A stretch of DNA of 64,000 nt from Schizophyllum amplum (lineage: Eukaryota; Basidiomycota; Agaricomycetes; Agaricales; Schizophyllaceae), in NCBI GenBank assembly GCA_007026445.1, contig VDMD01000013.1:248001-312000 (forward strand), written 5' to 3'. A program made the translations under genes and the position numbers. Numbering within the stretch: position 1 is the stretch's first letter; the number at the start of each line of letters is the position of its first letter. The notes beneath the pieces are model-generated. The model was not told the origin of the DNA and made no database searches. It saw only the letters and a program-made list of their open reading frames with translations. Positions 12,905 through 24,470 of this stretch are shown here, piece by piece.

Positions 12905-15617
12905 ATGCTCAACACCTCTGGCCTTAGGGCGCCAGATGATAATGCTGGCCCATCCGGACTTCCACTTCACTACTCGCTGGACAACCCAAACCTCGGGACA
13001 CCCGAACTTATAACAAAGGTGCTCAAAGGAGTTTGGAAGGAATTCTCGGAATGGAAGGAGGAGCAAGCCCGAAGCTTACTACGCGCCCTACGACCTCCTG
13101 CCAAACCCACTTTGCATCCAGTCAAGCCTGTGCCAAGGGCGCTTCTTCCTTCGACCAGAATCAGCACGACAGAGCGCCACGAATTCCTTGTGTTGGACTA
13201 CAGCGACGACACCACGTCTTCGCACGAGCCTTGGGCCCTGCATAGCGAGCCTGTTATCGTCGCACCCAGAGCGTTCGATACATTGTCCTCCTACGAAAGC
13301 TTCACTCCCACAGACCGCAGCGTCTATGTTGGCGACGACAGCGGTGACATGCCTTATGTTCGCTACATCGACGACCCGACATTCGACGCGACAGAGGACC
13401 TCGACTGGTATCATAATTTTGCTTGGATGCATCTCCGAGACCCAGACTGTGAGCCCTCCCTTGACCTGGGGATATCTCGCCTGACTGTAATGACTTCAAA
13501 TATTAGTGGAACTGTTGGTCATCGAAGCTGCACGTCGACTACATGTAGACCACGGACTCTCGTACGAGCACCTGCAGGAGACGGGAATATTCCCCTTCCC
13601 ACTGCTTGCGAAAGGTCCGACTCCCGGCTTGCTGGAAGAGAACATCAAGCGGTAAGCCGTGCTGAATGTTTTGCACCAAAAACTCTCACTGACTACTTAG
13701 CAGAGATCTCACCCCATTCCCAAGAGTTGGTTTGGACCACGAATATCCTTCGACCGACTTTTCGACCATTTTCGAGACGCTGGTCATCACTTTCTGTCCT
13801 TTCATCAACTGTATCACGCCGAACTGCTCTGTTCACTGTATGTATTGATTTTTGTGGCACTGCGAGACTATCTTACGCACTCTTAGCCCATCCCGAGAAT
13901 CTGCCACTTCGAGTGGCGCCTTACGCAGCCGACGCCCCACCACGGACCGCATGTGGCCCGGCTTGTCATCAGCTATTCGTTGCCGCCGAGGTACGCTCTG
14001 TTTTTCCTCAATGCAATTGTGCTCTAAAGATGTCGAAGCCTGTCTCATGGGAACCCGACGTCTACAACCTTCTACGCACCGTTCTCGAAGTCTCTCCAGA
14101 TGCAGAACCTTGCGATCTGGCCGTCGTATGTCTGAAGCCTTGTAATGAAGTTTGTGCTCTCAAATGCATCCTCGAACTGCAAGCCCGTTGAACGCTATCC
14201 ATATAGGTCGCCCAACTTGCGAGCGTTATAATAAAAAAACTGCCTGCACACAAAGTACCCCTCCCTTCGCGGGCAGCGGCAACGCCTGAATTCCAGGGCG
14301 AGTTGTGACCTCGTCTTTCGCATGTTGCGCTTACCGATGCTGTCCATAAGATCATATCCTCTCCTCCTTCGTCCCGTACGTCGCACGACGCACGCATTTG
14401 CCTCTGCTCATCCTTAGGCAGAAATACACCTTGCCGCCATACCGGACACTGCACTGCCGCAAACAAATGCCCCTGCGCGTACAATGGCGCACATTGCTCG
14501 CGCGTCTGCCGCTGCCCTCCCAAATGTGTGCTGCTTGTAGCTGTATCTGACTTCGTGAGCACGTCATTAACGAGGATAACTTCCGCTAGGCGAGCGACGT
14601 TGGCGCGGCTGCAACTGCACTCCGGACGAGGACGGGCTTGCCTGCTGCGTTTCGCGTAGTGGGAACGGGAAACCTAGTGCGTGCGATATACGAATGGCAA
14701 ATCCACCCATTCTTTCTCAATTTTCTACTATAGATTCTCGCCGCAATCAAGCCTGCCCGTGCCGCCAGGCTGCTCGAGAGTGCGATCCCGACGTCTGTAC
14801 CGGCTGCGCGAGTCGGGACCATACGCTTGGCTGCTGCCAGAATTCGCAGATCCAGCATGGTGCGCGCAAGGTGCGTCTGAGTACATATCACTGGCGCTAA
14901 GGCTCACATATTCTGATCTCACCTGCAGAAAACAGTGTTGCAGAAAAGCCAGTGGGGCACGGGCGTCTTCGCCGCCGAACGTATGGTGCCGGGCGATCTC
15001 ATATGTGGTACGCTTCAGTCCTCACTGGCTCTACATATAAACAATCTCCCCGCAGAATATGTGGGCGAACTTATACATCCCGAGACGACGCAATCCCGCT
15101 CGTATGTTCTTTTCTTTCGTCAGGAGAAAAATATCCTCAACTCATCGTCGCAGCGTCCTCACCATTCATCGCCGGTGCAATTACCTGTTTGACCTCAATC
15201 CTGAGTTCGCAGTTGACGCCGTGCACGCGGGAAACGAGTCTCGTTTCATCAATCACTGCGAGCACGACAATGTGGCTGCGCACAGTTTGTTCTTTTTCCT
15301 CGTGGCCTTGTCGCCATCCACTCAGTTCACCCAGTCAAGCTCGTCAATGGCGAGCCGCGCCTTGGGATTTACGCCAGTGCGTGTGCTATGTCTACGACTC
15401 CTACATGATCACAGCGGCCTCTTACTCGCATTCGCCCCCTTCTATAGACCGTGCCATCAAACCCGGAGACGAGCTGCTCATCGACTACGGGCCAGACTTC
15501 GCATTCTATGGCGCCGGGAACGACACGAAGGACAATGGCGCCGGGCAGGAATCGTGGATGTCTTCCTTCACAGATCCCGCCGACGACGACACGCAGGATT
15601 GGACGCCTTCGAAGTAG
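12905..15617 (+). CDS. EZH2: E(z)/EZH2-type histone H3K27 methyltransferase
   Basis: This is the catalytic subunit of Polycomb repressive complex 2 (E(z)/KMT6 family), a nuclear enzyme that methylates histone H3 lysine 27. The N-terminal part (from MLNTSGLRAPDD) is poorly conserved. A cysteine-bearing segment, CPFINCITPNCSVH, fits the MCSS zinc region. The pre-SET CXC cysteine clusters are clear: CRHTGHCTAANKCPCAYNG with CSRVCRCPPKC near 14440-14530, RRWRGCNC near 14605, and ACPCRQAARECDPDVCTGC near 14750. The SET domain has WGTGVFAAE, EYVGELI, NYLFDLNPEF, NESRFINHC and ELLIDYGPDF, ending TPSK at 15617. The order CXC-SET and the RFxNH motif identify E(z) rather than Suv39 or Set2. There are at least eight exons. 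The introns 13450-13507 and 13637-13702 rejoin the frame well, but exon limits around 14170-14700 are only approximate. Confidence 0.87.
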
Positions 15618-16943
15618 TCGTGATTGTGGCACTCATATAAGTTATCACACCGTGACTTTGAGCCATAGGTGCGCACAGGCGCGCGCCGGCAGCAAGGGCT
15701 CGCGCCACGTACTATCAGTAGAAATGAGCTTTGCCCCATCGTTAGCGGAGAACGCAGTCATCCATATCGTTCTTCACAGACCAGGAGTCTTCCTAGCATG
15801 TCAAGGCGTGGCGGCATTGTCCGGTCATATGGAAGTCACGTCACGTTGTTGGCCATAAAACGCCAATGACCTTGAACCGGTGGCACAGCAGCCACCGACG
15901 ACTTATGCAAGACTTCGTCCTGGGAGCTTTGGTGTGGCGAAGCTAGTCCGAGGATACGCACTTTAGGCCTATACGAGGAATCTTAATCAGGACGTACATC
16001 GGACGTCCGCACAGACTAAGACAGTACACCTTGAGGTCCAGGATAGACCATATCAAAGAAAGGGCTGTAAGTATTTTACACAAGCAGACTACCACAGTCG
16101 CGGGAAACACAAAGATGAAGGCAGGCGTGTCAAGGATTGAGGTGATGTGAGACTGCCCTCAACCAATACAGCTACGCAATTCACCCGCCACAGCAGCGGC
16201 CTGAAAACCCAATCGTCATAAACAGAGTGCACTGCAAGTCCGCCACACATAACAAACCACCCGGCCGATACCAATACATACAGCAGAGAACACCGCGTCG
16301 GCCTCCCAGTCCTGCCCTCGTCGACGGATGGTGGGATCGAAGGGGAGTCGACACAGGTGTCGCTACGCTGGGTGTCCAGTGACGATGGTACCCAACCGTA
16401 AGGCTGCCACCGACGAGAGAAGGGCAGACGCACGGGAAAGAAGGGCTGGTGCGGTGCAGACACAGGCGGACGATGTGGCGCGAGCGGGCGGTACAACCAG
16501 GCGCAGGCAGACGATACAAGCTGGCGCCGGCGGACGATACAAACTGGCGCAGGCGGGCGGGTGACGGTAGGTATAGTTCATCTGCACAGGGTGGTATACA
16601 GGCCAACAAACAATCGAACAAAAACACAAGTAAGTAAGTATATGGAACAAACAACGGCACATATCAACAAGATCAGAGCAGGCGGCACGAGTAGAACGAA
16701 GTACACGTGGCATGAGGGTGGCGCGGCACATAGCGAAGTATACGCGACACGGCAATACAGCGAAGTATACGCGTCACGGCATACAGCGAAATACAGAGGG
16801 GGGCTGGCGGGGACAGCATGCAAGCGTCGTCCCGTGGCGTATATCGGGCGACGGCCCAAGCCAGACTTTAAGCCAGACGCGGGCGACGTCCTATACCGCA
16901 CGCGGATCGGCGTCGTTCATCCCATGCCAGATGGGGCGCGGGA
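15618..16943. other. Intergenic, with short GC-rich tandem repeats
   Basis: The gap lies between two converging genes. Reading frames here are short and show no family resemblance. The stretch 16440-16800 contains degenerate tandem repeats, listed separately. Nothing else was recognised. Confidence 0.5.
16498..16800. repeat. Degenerate minisatellite-like repeats
   Basis: Two short tandem patterns are visible. At 16498-16560 a unit of about 25 bp built on GCGCAGGCGGACGATACAAA recurs two to three times. At 16733-16797 a unit built on CAGCGAAGTATACGCG recurs three times with small changes (ACACGGCAATA and TCACGGCATA spacers). Copies are imperfect. The overlapping open frames on both strands are by-products of this repetition. 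Confidence 0.6.
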
Positions 16944-18138
16944 CTATTGATAGTATGCATCTTCGTCCCAGGATTCTGAGTCTTGGTCAGTATATGGGAA
17001 GCGGTCCATACATGATATGACTTACCCTCTGTTATACTTCTCCACGCGAGGTAGAGCACGCCTACGGCCGCCGTTTCTAGCAATGTTGCGATGAAGGAGC
17101 CGTCGATCTTCGCGTTGGTGCCCTAGCGAATAATAAGTATTCTGAACATAGATAAATCACGCTTGCATACCTTGCAAACGACATGACTCAAGAGGAAATA
17201 CGCCAGCTGGCTGAGTACGAAGAGCACGGCGGAAAGCACGTAGTACCACATCGGGCGGACTTCGTTCAGCACGCCGAGCACGATCCAGCACATGATGACG
17301 AGGTAGAGGAATGCAGCGCTGCGGGCGTGGGAGTTAGTTTTAGACCCCGTCATGCAACCATCATTACGCACGCGGCGGGCCACACGCTAGTGAGCACGAA
17401 GAGAGGGATGCTCCGGAGGGCCTCTGGCGGCGTGGAGGTGCCAAGGGTATCCGTGATGCCCAGCGCGACGTCGAACCCGATGTACGTCGTCGCGGCGAAG
17501 AAGGCCGCGGCACCGATATGGAAAGGCTGGGTGGGGGGAACGCGGTAAGCAGGCGGTTCTCGGCTGCGGGCACGCAATGCGACGCACGATGAGGGAGCTC
17601 ATGGTCCCGTCCTCGACGACCTGCGTCGCGACGAGGCCATTCGCGAGCAACGACCAGAAGAGCGCGGCGACGGTGCCTGCGTGCAGCGCGGTGAGGGCGA
17701 CGATCGCCGTGGAGCCCTGCTCGAGCAGCGCGCCGTTGGAGAGCAGCTGGAGGGGGAGGGAGAGGAAGTAGAGGATGAGGAAGCTGCGGAGCTCGACGCG
17801 GCCGACGGCGGCCTTGCGGCGGTTGGCGAGGAAGATGAGGCCGGCGGTGAAGAAGATGCTGAGGGCGATCACGATAATGTTGGCGATGTTCGCGAGGGAG
17901 CCGTCCGAGCCCGCCTTGAGGATGCCGCAGGTGGGGTTGACGCCCACGGGTGCGGTGGACGCATCAGCGGAGTCGCCTGTGAGGATATCGCTGGACGTCC
18001 GTTGTACCTGGGGGGAACTGTGAGTCTCGGGAGTGGGTCCGCGTGCACGCCTCGACGCACCTGGCGGTAGAAGAGATTGCACCAAGAGTACGAGGGAACG
18101 TCTCTGCACAGAGTATCAAAGTCGCCGAAGCGGGTCAT
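16944..18138 (-). CDS. CHS7: Chs7-type chitin synthase export chaperone
   Basis: Chs7-family proteins are ER membrane chaperones needed for exit of class IV chitin synthase (yeast Chs3). The start MTRFGDFDTLCRDV at 18138 matches the family signature FGDFDTICR. It is followed by a luminal stretch with Cys and then about seven hydrophobic segments: NIIVIALSIFFTAGLIFLA, LRSFLILYFLSLPLQLL, ALFWSLLANGLVATQ, GAAAFFAATTYIGF, SIPLFVLTSVWP, SAAFLYLVIMCWIVLGV and YYVLSAVLFVLSQLAYFLL. VVEDGTMSSLIVRR corresponds to the conserved QLYEDGT region. The last exon joins at a GTAAGT donor near 17023 and ends ESWDEDAYYQ at 16944, matching the usual C-terminal WxSIT(K/E)ED pattern. At least five exons. The gene diverges from ATG14. 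SKT5/CHS4, another chitin synthase III factor, lies at 40345. Confidence 0.85.
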
Positions 18139-18846
18139 TTCCACAGCTAAGGCGGAGGGGTCGTCACAGTTCAGGAGAGAAAAATGGTGATAACCACGAT
18201 GATGCTCGCGTTGATGGAGGCGTGGGAATGATGCAAGGCGGGCACAAGCCGCTTGGAGCCGCAAGGAACGTGGAGGGTGACAGACGCGAGAGGGGCAGGG
18301 AGAGGAGCAGCAAGGGGGCAGTCAGCCGAGGCCTCGAGACCGGCTCAGTGAGGTGGGCAACGTCGACAGCGGTGGTGGCTCTCTTCAAGGCGTTGGCGGC
18401 GTTGCCATCGAACCCCGCACTCCGGCCCCCGCCCCGGCCGGATTATTTCAAGAATTGGACCCACAACGTTTAGTAGCCGACAGCCTTTCCATAGACCTGC
18501 TTACAGTTGAACGTGCTGAATGAAGAGATTCTGAAGGACAAGACAGTCGCAAGGTCCGTTGACAAAGACCACGAAGGGAAAGTATGACATGCGCCGACAT
18601 TGTTGTCCGCAAGTAGGCAGGAGAGGAGAAACAGAGTGCCGAGAGTAGTATGGTAGGATAAGTATAACTGTTCTTCAATAATGCATTCAACAGAGCGGAC
18701 GACAGAACAATTTGAATGTGAGTCACTGCGATGTTCGACTATGTTCAGTCACATGACATGATTGTGACTGGCGGGTTGTGGCGTCGGTCGCCAGCCTCTA
18801 GCATCTTTCCGTCTCTCTTCCCGGTCGACCATGGAGAGATAGTCCG
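18139..18846. promoter_or_regulatory. Divergent intergenic region CHS7 / ATG14
   Basis: 708 bp between two divergent start codons, so it should hold both promoters. The sequence is GC-rich near CHS7 and AT-richer near 18600-18760. No specific site could be assigned. Confidence 0.45.
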
Positions 18847-20777
18847 ATGGACTGCGCCAACTGTGAACTCAAGCAGCGCCAGTTCCACTGCGCACGATGT
18901 CTCAACAACGAGTGCGTACGCTTTGTAACGACAGGCGCCGGCGCTGATGCAGGTCCTCCTTGCAGTGTGCGCAAATTCAGAAACGAGACGCAGAAGCACG
19001 CTGCGGAGCGCGATGTGGCGGTCGCAGCGGCCAGCAGTGCGCTGGAGTGGATCAAGCCCTCCCGGGCACGGAGGGCTGAAGCCGCATCCCATCAAGCGCG
19101 GGTCAGCGAGCTGAACGAGACTCTGCAATGGACGAGGAGGGAGAACCAGCAGAGTGCGTGGCCTGCCTTATGCACCCCTTCCCTGCTTACATACCATCAT
19201 TAACAGAGCGCGACAGAATACAAGCCCTGCGCGAGACGATCGCCAGTCGGCGGCTGATGCTCATCGCGGCGCGCCTCGTCCCCAGCCCGACGGCCGACAA
19301 CGAGCACCTGCTGCTCAACGAGACGCAGGAGCTTGCCTCGCTTGCGTCCGCCATCCGTGGCGCACGCGCCGGCCTGGTGCAGGAACTCGTCGAGGTCTTC
19401 AACATCGTGCAGGTCGGCGGGCGCCCCTCCATCGGCGGGAAGGCCGGCACCAAGGGCGAGTGGACCATCGGGGACCTCATACTGCCCGTGCCAGGCGATA
19501 TACGACGTACGTCCGCTGTGCCTGCACTTCATTGTCCCCCACTCACACTGCCCTCCACCCACTCATCCTTTCCCCTGTCTCTGCTCCTACCTACTGACTA
19601 CGCGGTCTCTAAGGTTACCCCCCGGACCACATCAACGCCGTCATGACGCACATTGTGCATTTCCTTACCTTGCTCACCTTCTACCTTGGCGTCAAGATGC
19701 CCTTCGATGTGACCTGGACGGGGGGCAAATTGGGGGTCGGGCAGCCCATGATCGGCGCCATCCGCGGCGGCGAGAGCGGCGGCTGGGCGCGCTGGTATAC
19801 CAAGCACTCGCTGCATGTGTCGGCCAATCCAGCACCCTCCTCGCAACAGGCGTTCTCTCCCCCGTCCAAGGCAGCGTCCTCTTCCAAAGCCTCTTCCTCC
19901 TCACCCAAACCCTCTTCCTCCTCACCCAAACCCTCTTCCTCCTCTTCCAAGGCCTCTTCCGCCACCAACCCTTCCCAACCAACATCACCCTCCACGGACA
20001 GCGCGATGGCGGACAGCATCTACGACAGCGCCGCCCCGCCCGTCGCGTCCTCCTCCTTCACCACCGCGCTCACGATGCTGCTCTACGACGTCGTGTACCT
20101 CGCGCACACGCAGAACGTGGCCGTGCCGCTCAACCAGGCGGGCGATATGCTGAGCAATCTGTGGAGTATCTGTTGCAGTGGGGAGCTTGGGAGGTGAGTG
20201 GTTGGTTTGTGTATTTATGATGTTTGGTGGGTTGTCGGATGTCGAAGGAGGATGTTGAGTGCTCGGGAGGGGCGCCCGGTGCCGAGGCGGGGCGTTGGGT
20301 GCTCGGGCGGGTCGTCGGGTGACCAGACGCTGCGCCTAACTTCCTTTCTCCACGTTTACCTTCGACTCCTTGACTCTCATCTGCCTCCGTAAGTCTGATC
20401 TTCCTCTCTGACTCTAACCGTCCAGAGCCTCCCACGCCGCAACACCTCGCCTTCCACCACCCACGCCGTCCTCCTTCCCGGTCGACTTCGCGAAGCTGCT
20501 GCAGGTGACGAGCGTGAGCCCGCGCGCTAGGGCGAGCAGCGATACTAGGGCGAGCAGCGATACAAGGAGCGGCATCGGTAGTGCGGGTGGCGGCATCAGT
20601 AGTGCGGGTGGCGGCGTCGGTAGTGCAGGCGGCGATGGCGCCGCGTCGCCGAAGGGTCGAAATCCAACTTCAGATAGCCGTCATTCGCACACGAGCCGCC
20701 ACCGGCAACGGCAGCCGAGAATTGAGGAGGAGGAGGAGGATGGGTGGGATTTGCTGGAGGGGGATGAGGATATGTGA
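18847..20777 (+). CDS. ATG14: Atg14/Barkor-like autophagy subunit of PI3-kinase complex I
   Basis: Atg14 directs the Vps34 PI3-kinase complex to the autophagosome formation site. The protein begins MDCANCELKQRQFHCARC; paired CxxC motifs at the extreme N-terminus are the mark of Atg14/Barkor as opposed to UVRAG/Vps38. A coiled coil of about 150 residues follows (ERDRIQALRETIASRRLML). Then comes the conserved family core, with FNIVQVGGRPSIGG, GEWTIGDLILP, AVMTHIVHFLTLLTFYLGV and the TMLLYDVVYLAHTQNV segment. A Ser/Pro/Lys repeat interrupts the core at 19876-19960. A Gly/Ser-rich linker leads to the acidic end EDGWDLLEGDEDM. Exons are joined at about 19142-19208, 19506-19612 and 20195-20425. It converges on the kelch gene. 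UVRAG is the alternative, made less likely by the Cys motif. Confidence 0.8.
19876..19960 (+). repeat. In-frame 21-bp tandem repeat in ATG14
   Basis: About three to four copies of a 21-bp pyrimidine-rich unit (CCTCTTCCTCCTCACCCAAA plus one base) code for a repeated Lys-Pro-Ser-Ser-Ser-Ser-Pro block. It inserts a flexible Ser-rich loop into the family core. Confidence 0.7.
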
Positions 20778-21079
20778 GGGGGGAGGAGGATAGACGATGA
20801 GAGGAGGTCAGGCGGGCAATGAGGACAGGGGGCCTGGGCCTTATTCGCCGTGCCATGTTCACGCCTTCACCCTACCGTAGAACGTTGGGACGCTCTCACG
20901 AGGCCCTGACGGCCTCGCTGTATCTATACCTACGCACAGACTAGACTGCCTCTTGACTTGTATGTATCAATAATCTTTCTCTGTATACTCACTGTATCAA
21001 CATCAAATTGACTATGGACGATGTTCTTGCATGACGGGGATGATGCATAAGTAGTGCTTGCATGAGATGTGCGCCTCCA
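20778..21079. other. Convergent 3' intergenic region
   Basis: 302 bp between the stops of ATG14 and the kelch gene. It should hold both 3' untranslated ends. AT-rich near 20960-21010; no further feature seen. Confidence 0.4.
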
Positions 21080-23929
21080 TCATCGCCGATGCCGACTCTG
21101 CACTTGCGGCTCCTGCCCGGCCGACTTTGCCGCCTGCCGCATCTCGTCTTTGTCCAGCCCTGCCTCCGCCATGACCCTCTCGACCTCCCGCAGAACAGGC
21201 AGGTAGTCCTCTGCATGCGTACGTTAGCAAGCTGATTCAGAGTAATGGAGGAATGGATACGCACGCCAGCGCTCCTTAGCTTTCTGAAACCCGTCACGCT
21301 TGGCCTGTTTCCCGCGACTGTCGCCCCCCGCAGATGCCTTTTGTGACCAGTAGTCGCCTGTGCGGGATGTTAGCGGATGGTTGTGAGACTGGGGACGGTT
21401 CTGGTGCGAATAAAATCATGGCGCGGGGAAATTCTGGCTCCAGGGAGTTATGGGCGAGGTGCGTGACTTACGGCCCCGGTGGTAGAACATCGCCAGCGTC
21501 TCCCCGGGCACTGGTGTACTGATCGATTCCTCCGCGGACTGTTCGATATTTTGCGACGAGATCAGCGTGCCCTTCATTGCGGTTACTACACTCTCGATGG
21601 GATCGTCTTCTTCGTCGAGGACCTCCATGGGCTTTATGGCCTCTTCCTCGTCTGCTTCGTCGAACACCGTGTTGGTGGGCGACGACGCGCGCGTGCTGCC
21701 GCCGACGAGCGTGCTCTCGCCGTCATCGTCGTAGTGCGTGTATTCGTCTTCGTCTTCATCATCTTCGTCTTCATCCTCGTCGTCGTCGTCGTCTTCGCCG
21801 CTGCTCGCGTCGTCCTCTTCCTCGGGAATGAGCACCTCGCTCTCGCGCAAGCACGTGTACATGTCCATCTTGTCCAGCACGATGGAGTAGAAATCTGGCC
21901 AGCGCGTCAGATGCGAGAACTCCAGCACGAATCGCAAAAGTCACCGTCCAATGTATACTCGTGCGCGCCCTGCTCGAAATGCCTCCGTATCTGCGAAGGC
22001 CTGTCAGTTTCTCCACGCCGGATCAGGAGCGCTCACTCACATATACAGGGTGTTGCGCAGCACGGCCAACATCGCGTTGTACCTCGGTATGGGCGTGGTG
22101 AAGATGGATCGTCAGGCTCCAGCTCGTCCGGGTCGGCACCCAGGCGAATCGCCGCAGACGCTGGCGGCCCTTTGCCCGGCGGCGACTGGGACCACTTCCT
22201 CTTGAATGACCGCCTTCTTGTTTTGCTGTGCGGCTGCCTTCTTTCCCTTCTTCCCACCCTTCACGCGCTTCAGCGGCATGGAGTTCCAGCGATTGCGTTC
22301 CAGGTGAAGGGCATGGCTGTAAAGATACGAAAGTCAGCGATGATCTTGGAGCCTGCTTTGTCATACTTACAGGTCGTTCCAGAAGACGCTTCGCATGGTT
22401 TCCTCGTTAACATCCTCGTCGGATACGCCGCCGAACATGATGCCTTGATTTCTCGCCGCCCAGAGCGCCATGGTACATCCTGAGCGCAGAGCAGGTGCGT
22501 ACGCGGTCGAAGGCCGCTTAAGACGTTGCCATTTTATATCAAGAACTTCTTCTGCCGCTTTGGCGCCCTTTTTGGTCGACGGCTCTGGTTTGTCGGGATC
22601 TGGTGTTGGAATGGAGACTCTGGGATGTTGGTGAGTATTGGACGTTGGTGAGTCAAAGGCAACCACACTTGAGTAACCAGGTGTCTTCTAGCATGACACC
22701 GACTGGGCGCTGTCCCTTCACATATTCCTTGCAATATCCGCCTAGGGCTATTAGTAGGGACTTTGGCAAGGATATGAGAATAGTCGCTCACCGTGTAGGA
22801 GAACACCATCAGGATGGGGAAGAAATGAGAAGCCGCTGCGTGCTCTGGGTGTATGCTCAGCACAGATGCACGTTAGACAAGAAAGAACAGCGTACGAAGG
22901 TCTGGACGCCGTGGGACGGAACTGAACCTCCGTCCACTTATATTCCTGCGTATCAAAGTACCACAGATCGCTCAAATATTTTGCTGATACAAAAGTTGGG
23001 TCAGTAAGATCTTCTACGCCTCAAACTGAACAGGAAACTTACTCGTGAATCCAGGGTCGTAGAAACCCCCATACAAAAAGATATAGTGCTTCCAAGTCGC
23101 CATCCGATGGCCAGACCGTGCGCTCGGTTTCACCTTCGTGTCAATATTCTCCCATGAATGCGTCGTCAGGTCGAAGACCCAAAAATCGCGGTAGTGGAAG
23201 AAATTCCGCTGGTTGGGTGACGAGAACTCGCCACCTATATTCTGGTCAGTAAGCTAAGTATGACCAGAAATGCGTAACTTGCCGAAGATGAACAACTTGC
23301 CACCTCCGGCTGGCGAAGCGACGCCTGCATGGGCCGAGCGTGGACCTGGTGCTGTAGGCGACACGTATTTCTTCCACTCGTCCTTCAGACGCTTTTAGCT
23401 CGGAGCTGTGCAGATAACATATATTCTGTTTTCACCTTCTCTGGATTGTACCGAAAGGTGTCATTGTAAAAGTACTGCAAAGAGATCACCATCAGCGCCA
23501 CCCGGTCATAAAGCTATTTAGAGAACTTACCGCCTTGTCGTCCTCACTGAAGAACTCGCCGCCTACGCACCAAAGATACTGACCACTAGGATCCGCAATC
23601 ATGGTCGCATTTGCTCGCCGGCTGGGTGGCCCCTCGACAAGTTCCTCCGTTACTTTGTGTTTTGCCTCCCATTCATGGCGCAGCTACTAGTCACTTCAGC
23701 TTCTGTCCATAGCACGCATGAACAGTAAAATGTAGTGTCCCAGGAAGCAGACCATACATACGTTTTCCAGGATCTGCTCGAGATCGTCTCCGTCTTCTGC
23801 ATCCTCGTCGCGGCTTTTCCCAACCTTCTTCTTCTCCTTGCGTTCGACTTTGGCTGTTGCTTTCGCCTTTTTCGCAGCTTTCGCTGTGGCTTTAGCAATG
23901 GGGCCTCCCGTGGCCTTTTTCTTCGCCAT
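21080..23929 (-). CDS. Kelch-repeat protein, KLHDC4/Kel3 type (frame breaks near 21978 and 22091)
   Basis: This is the fungal counterpart of KLHDC4/yeast Kel3, a kelch propeller protein of uncertain function. It begins MAKKKATGGPIAKATAKA, a Lys/Ala-rich tail like other members, then DGDDLEQILENV. Kelch blades follow in order: YLWCVGGEFFSEDD, GPRSAHAGVASPAGGGKLF with IFGGEFSSPNQ, SGHRMATWKHYIFLFGGF, RPSPRSGFSFLPHPDGVLL and RSGCTMALWAARNQGIMFGG. After an acidic stretch (EEEDDASSGEDDDDDEDED) a basic C-terminal domain ends QEPQVQSRHRR at 21080. Many short introns. Two conserved segments, PRYNAMLAVLRNTLYI and YGGI-F-EQGAHEYTLDD, read correctly only if one base is added near 22089-22092 (GCCC run) and one near 21976-21980 (TTT run). 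The breaks look like missing bases rather than introns. Confidence 0.85.
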
Positions 23930-24470
23930 CGTTGTCTGGATTTATTTTGGGAGGGCAAGTGACAATGACTGTTGACATAGCCACGATCTTATCTTCGGCG
24001 TCCGCCGCATGTCACGTGTAATTCAGAGCCTATTTCCCCTTTCAGAAGGTTTTGCCACAACCGTCGGGCTTCAGTAAGTACTTCAGAATCAGTACTCGTT
24101 CGCTTACTCGTCTATTGCAATGTCCATTCACATGTATGTAGACAAGTGTTCATATGCGGTACTTAACAGACTATAGTATATAGTGATACAGGACAGCTAA
24201 TATCTAACAAACCATGCCAATATACGAGGACAACGACGACGATATACCGGTATGCAACCCTCCATGATACTACGGGTATACGCAGCCAATATAGGTAGTG
24301 CGTACGATTAGGGTTCATGCGTAACGTCCTTCCAAGGCGGGGAGTCCAGAGGCGGGGGGAGGCAAAGCAAGCGTACATGCAAGGAACACGCGACATAGCG
24401 AAAGCGAGACGAAGTTGATGGGGATGTCGATGAAGAGCTGGGATGTGTTATCCGTAGGGTGCCGGCGCAC
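23930..24470. other. Intergenic, no gene seen
   Basis: 541 bp between the start of the kelch gene and the stop of WC-1. It should contain the kelch promoter and the WC-1 3' end. Several TATA-like AT runs occur (24170-24260) but none can be assigned. Confidence 0.4.

Noticed and set aside
16561..16950. Open frames on both strands at 16561-16950
   Set aside because: Produced by tandem repeats; repetitive translation with no domain.
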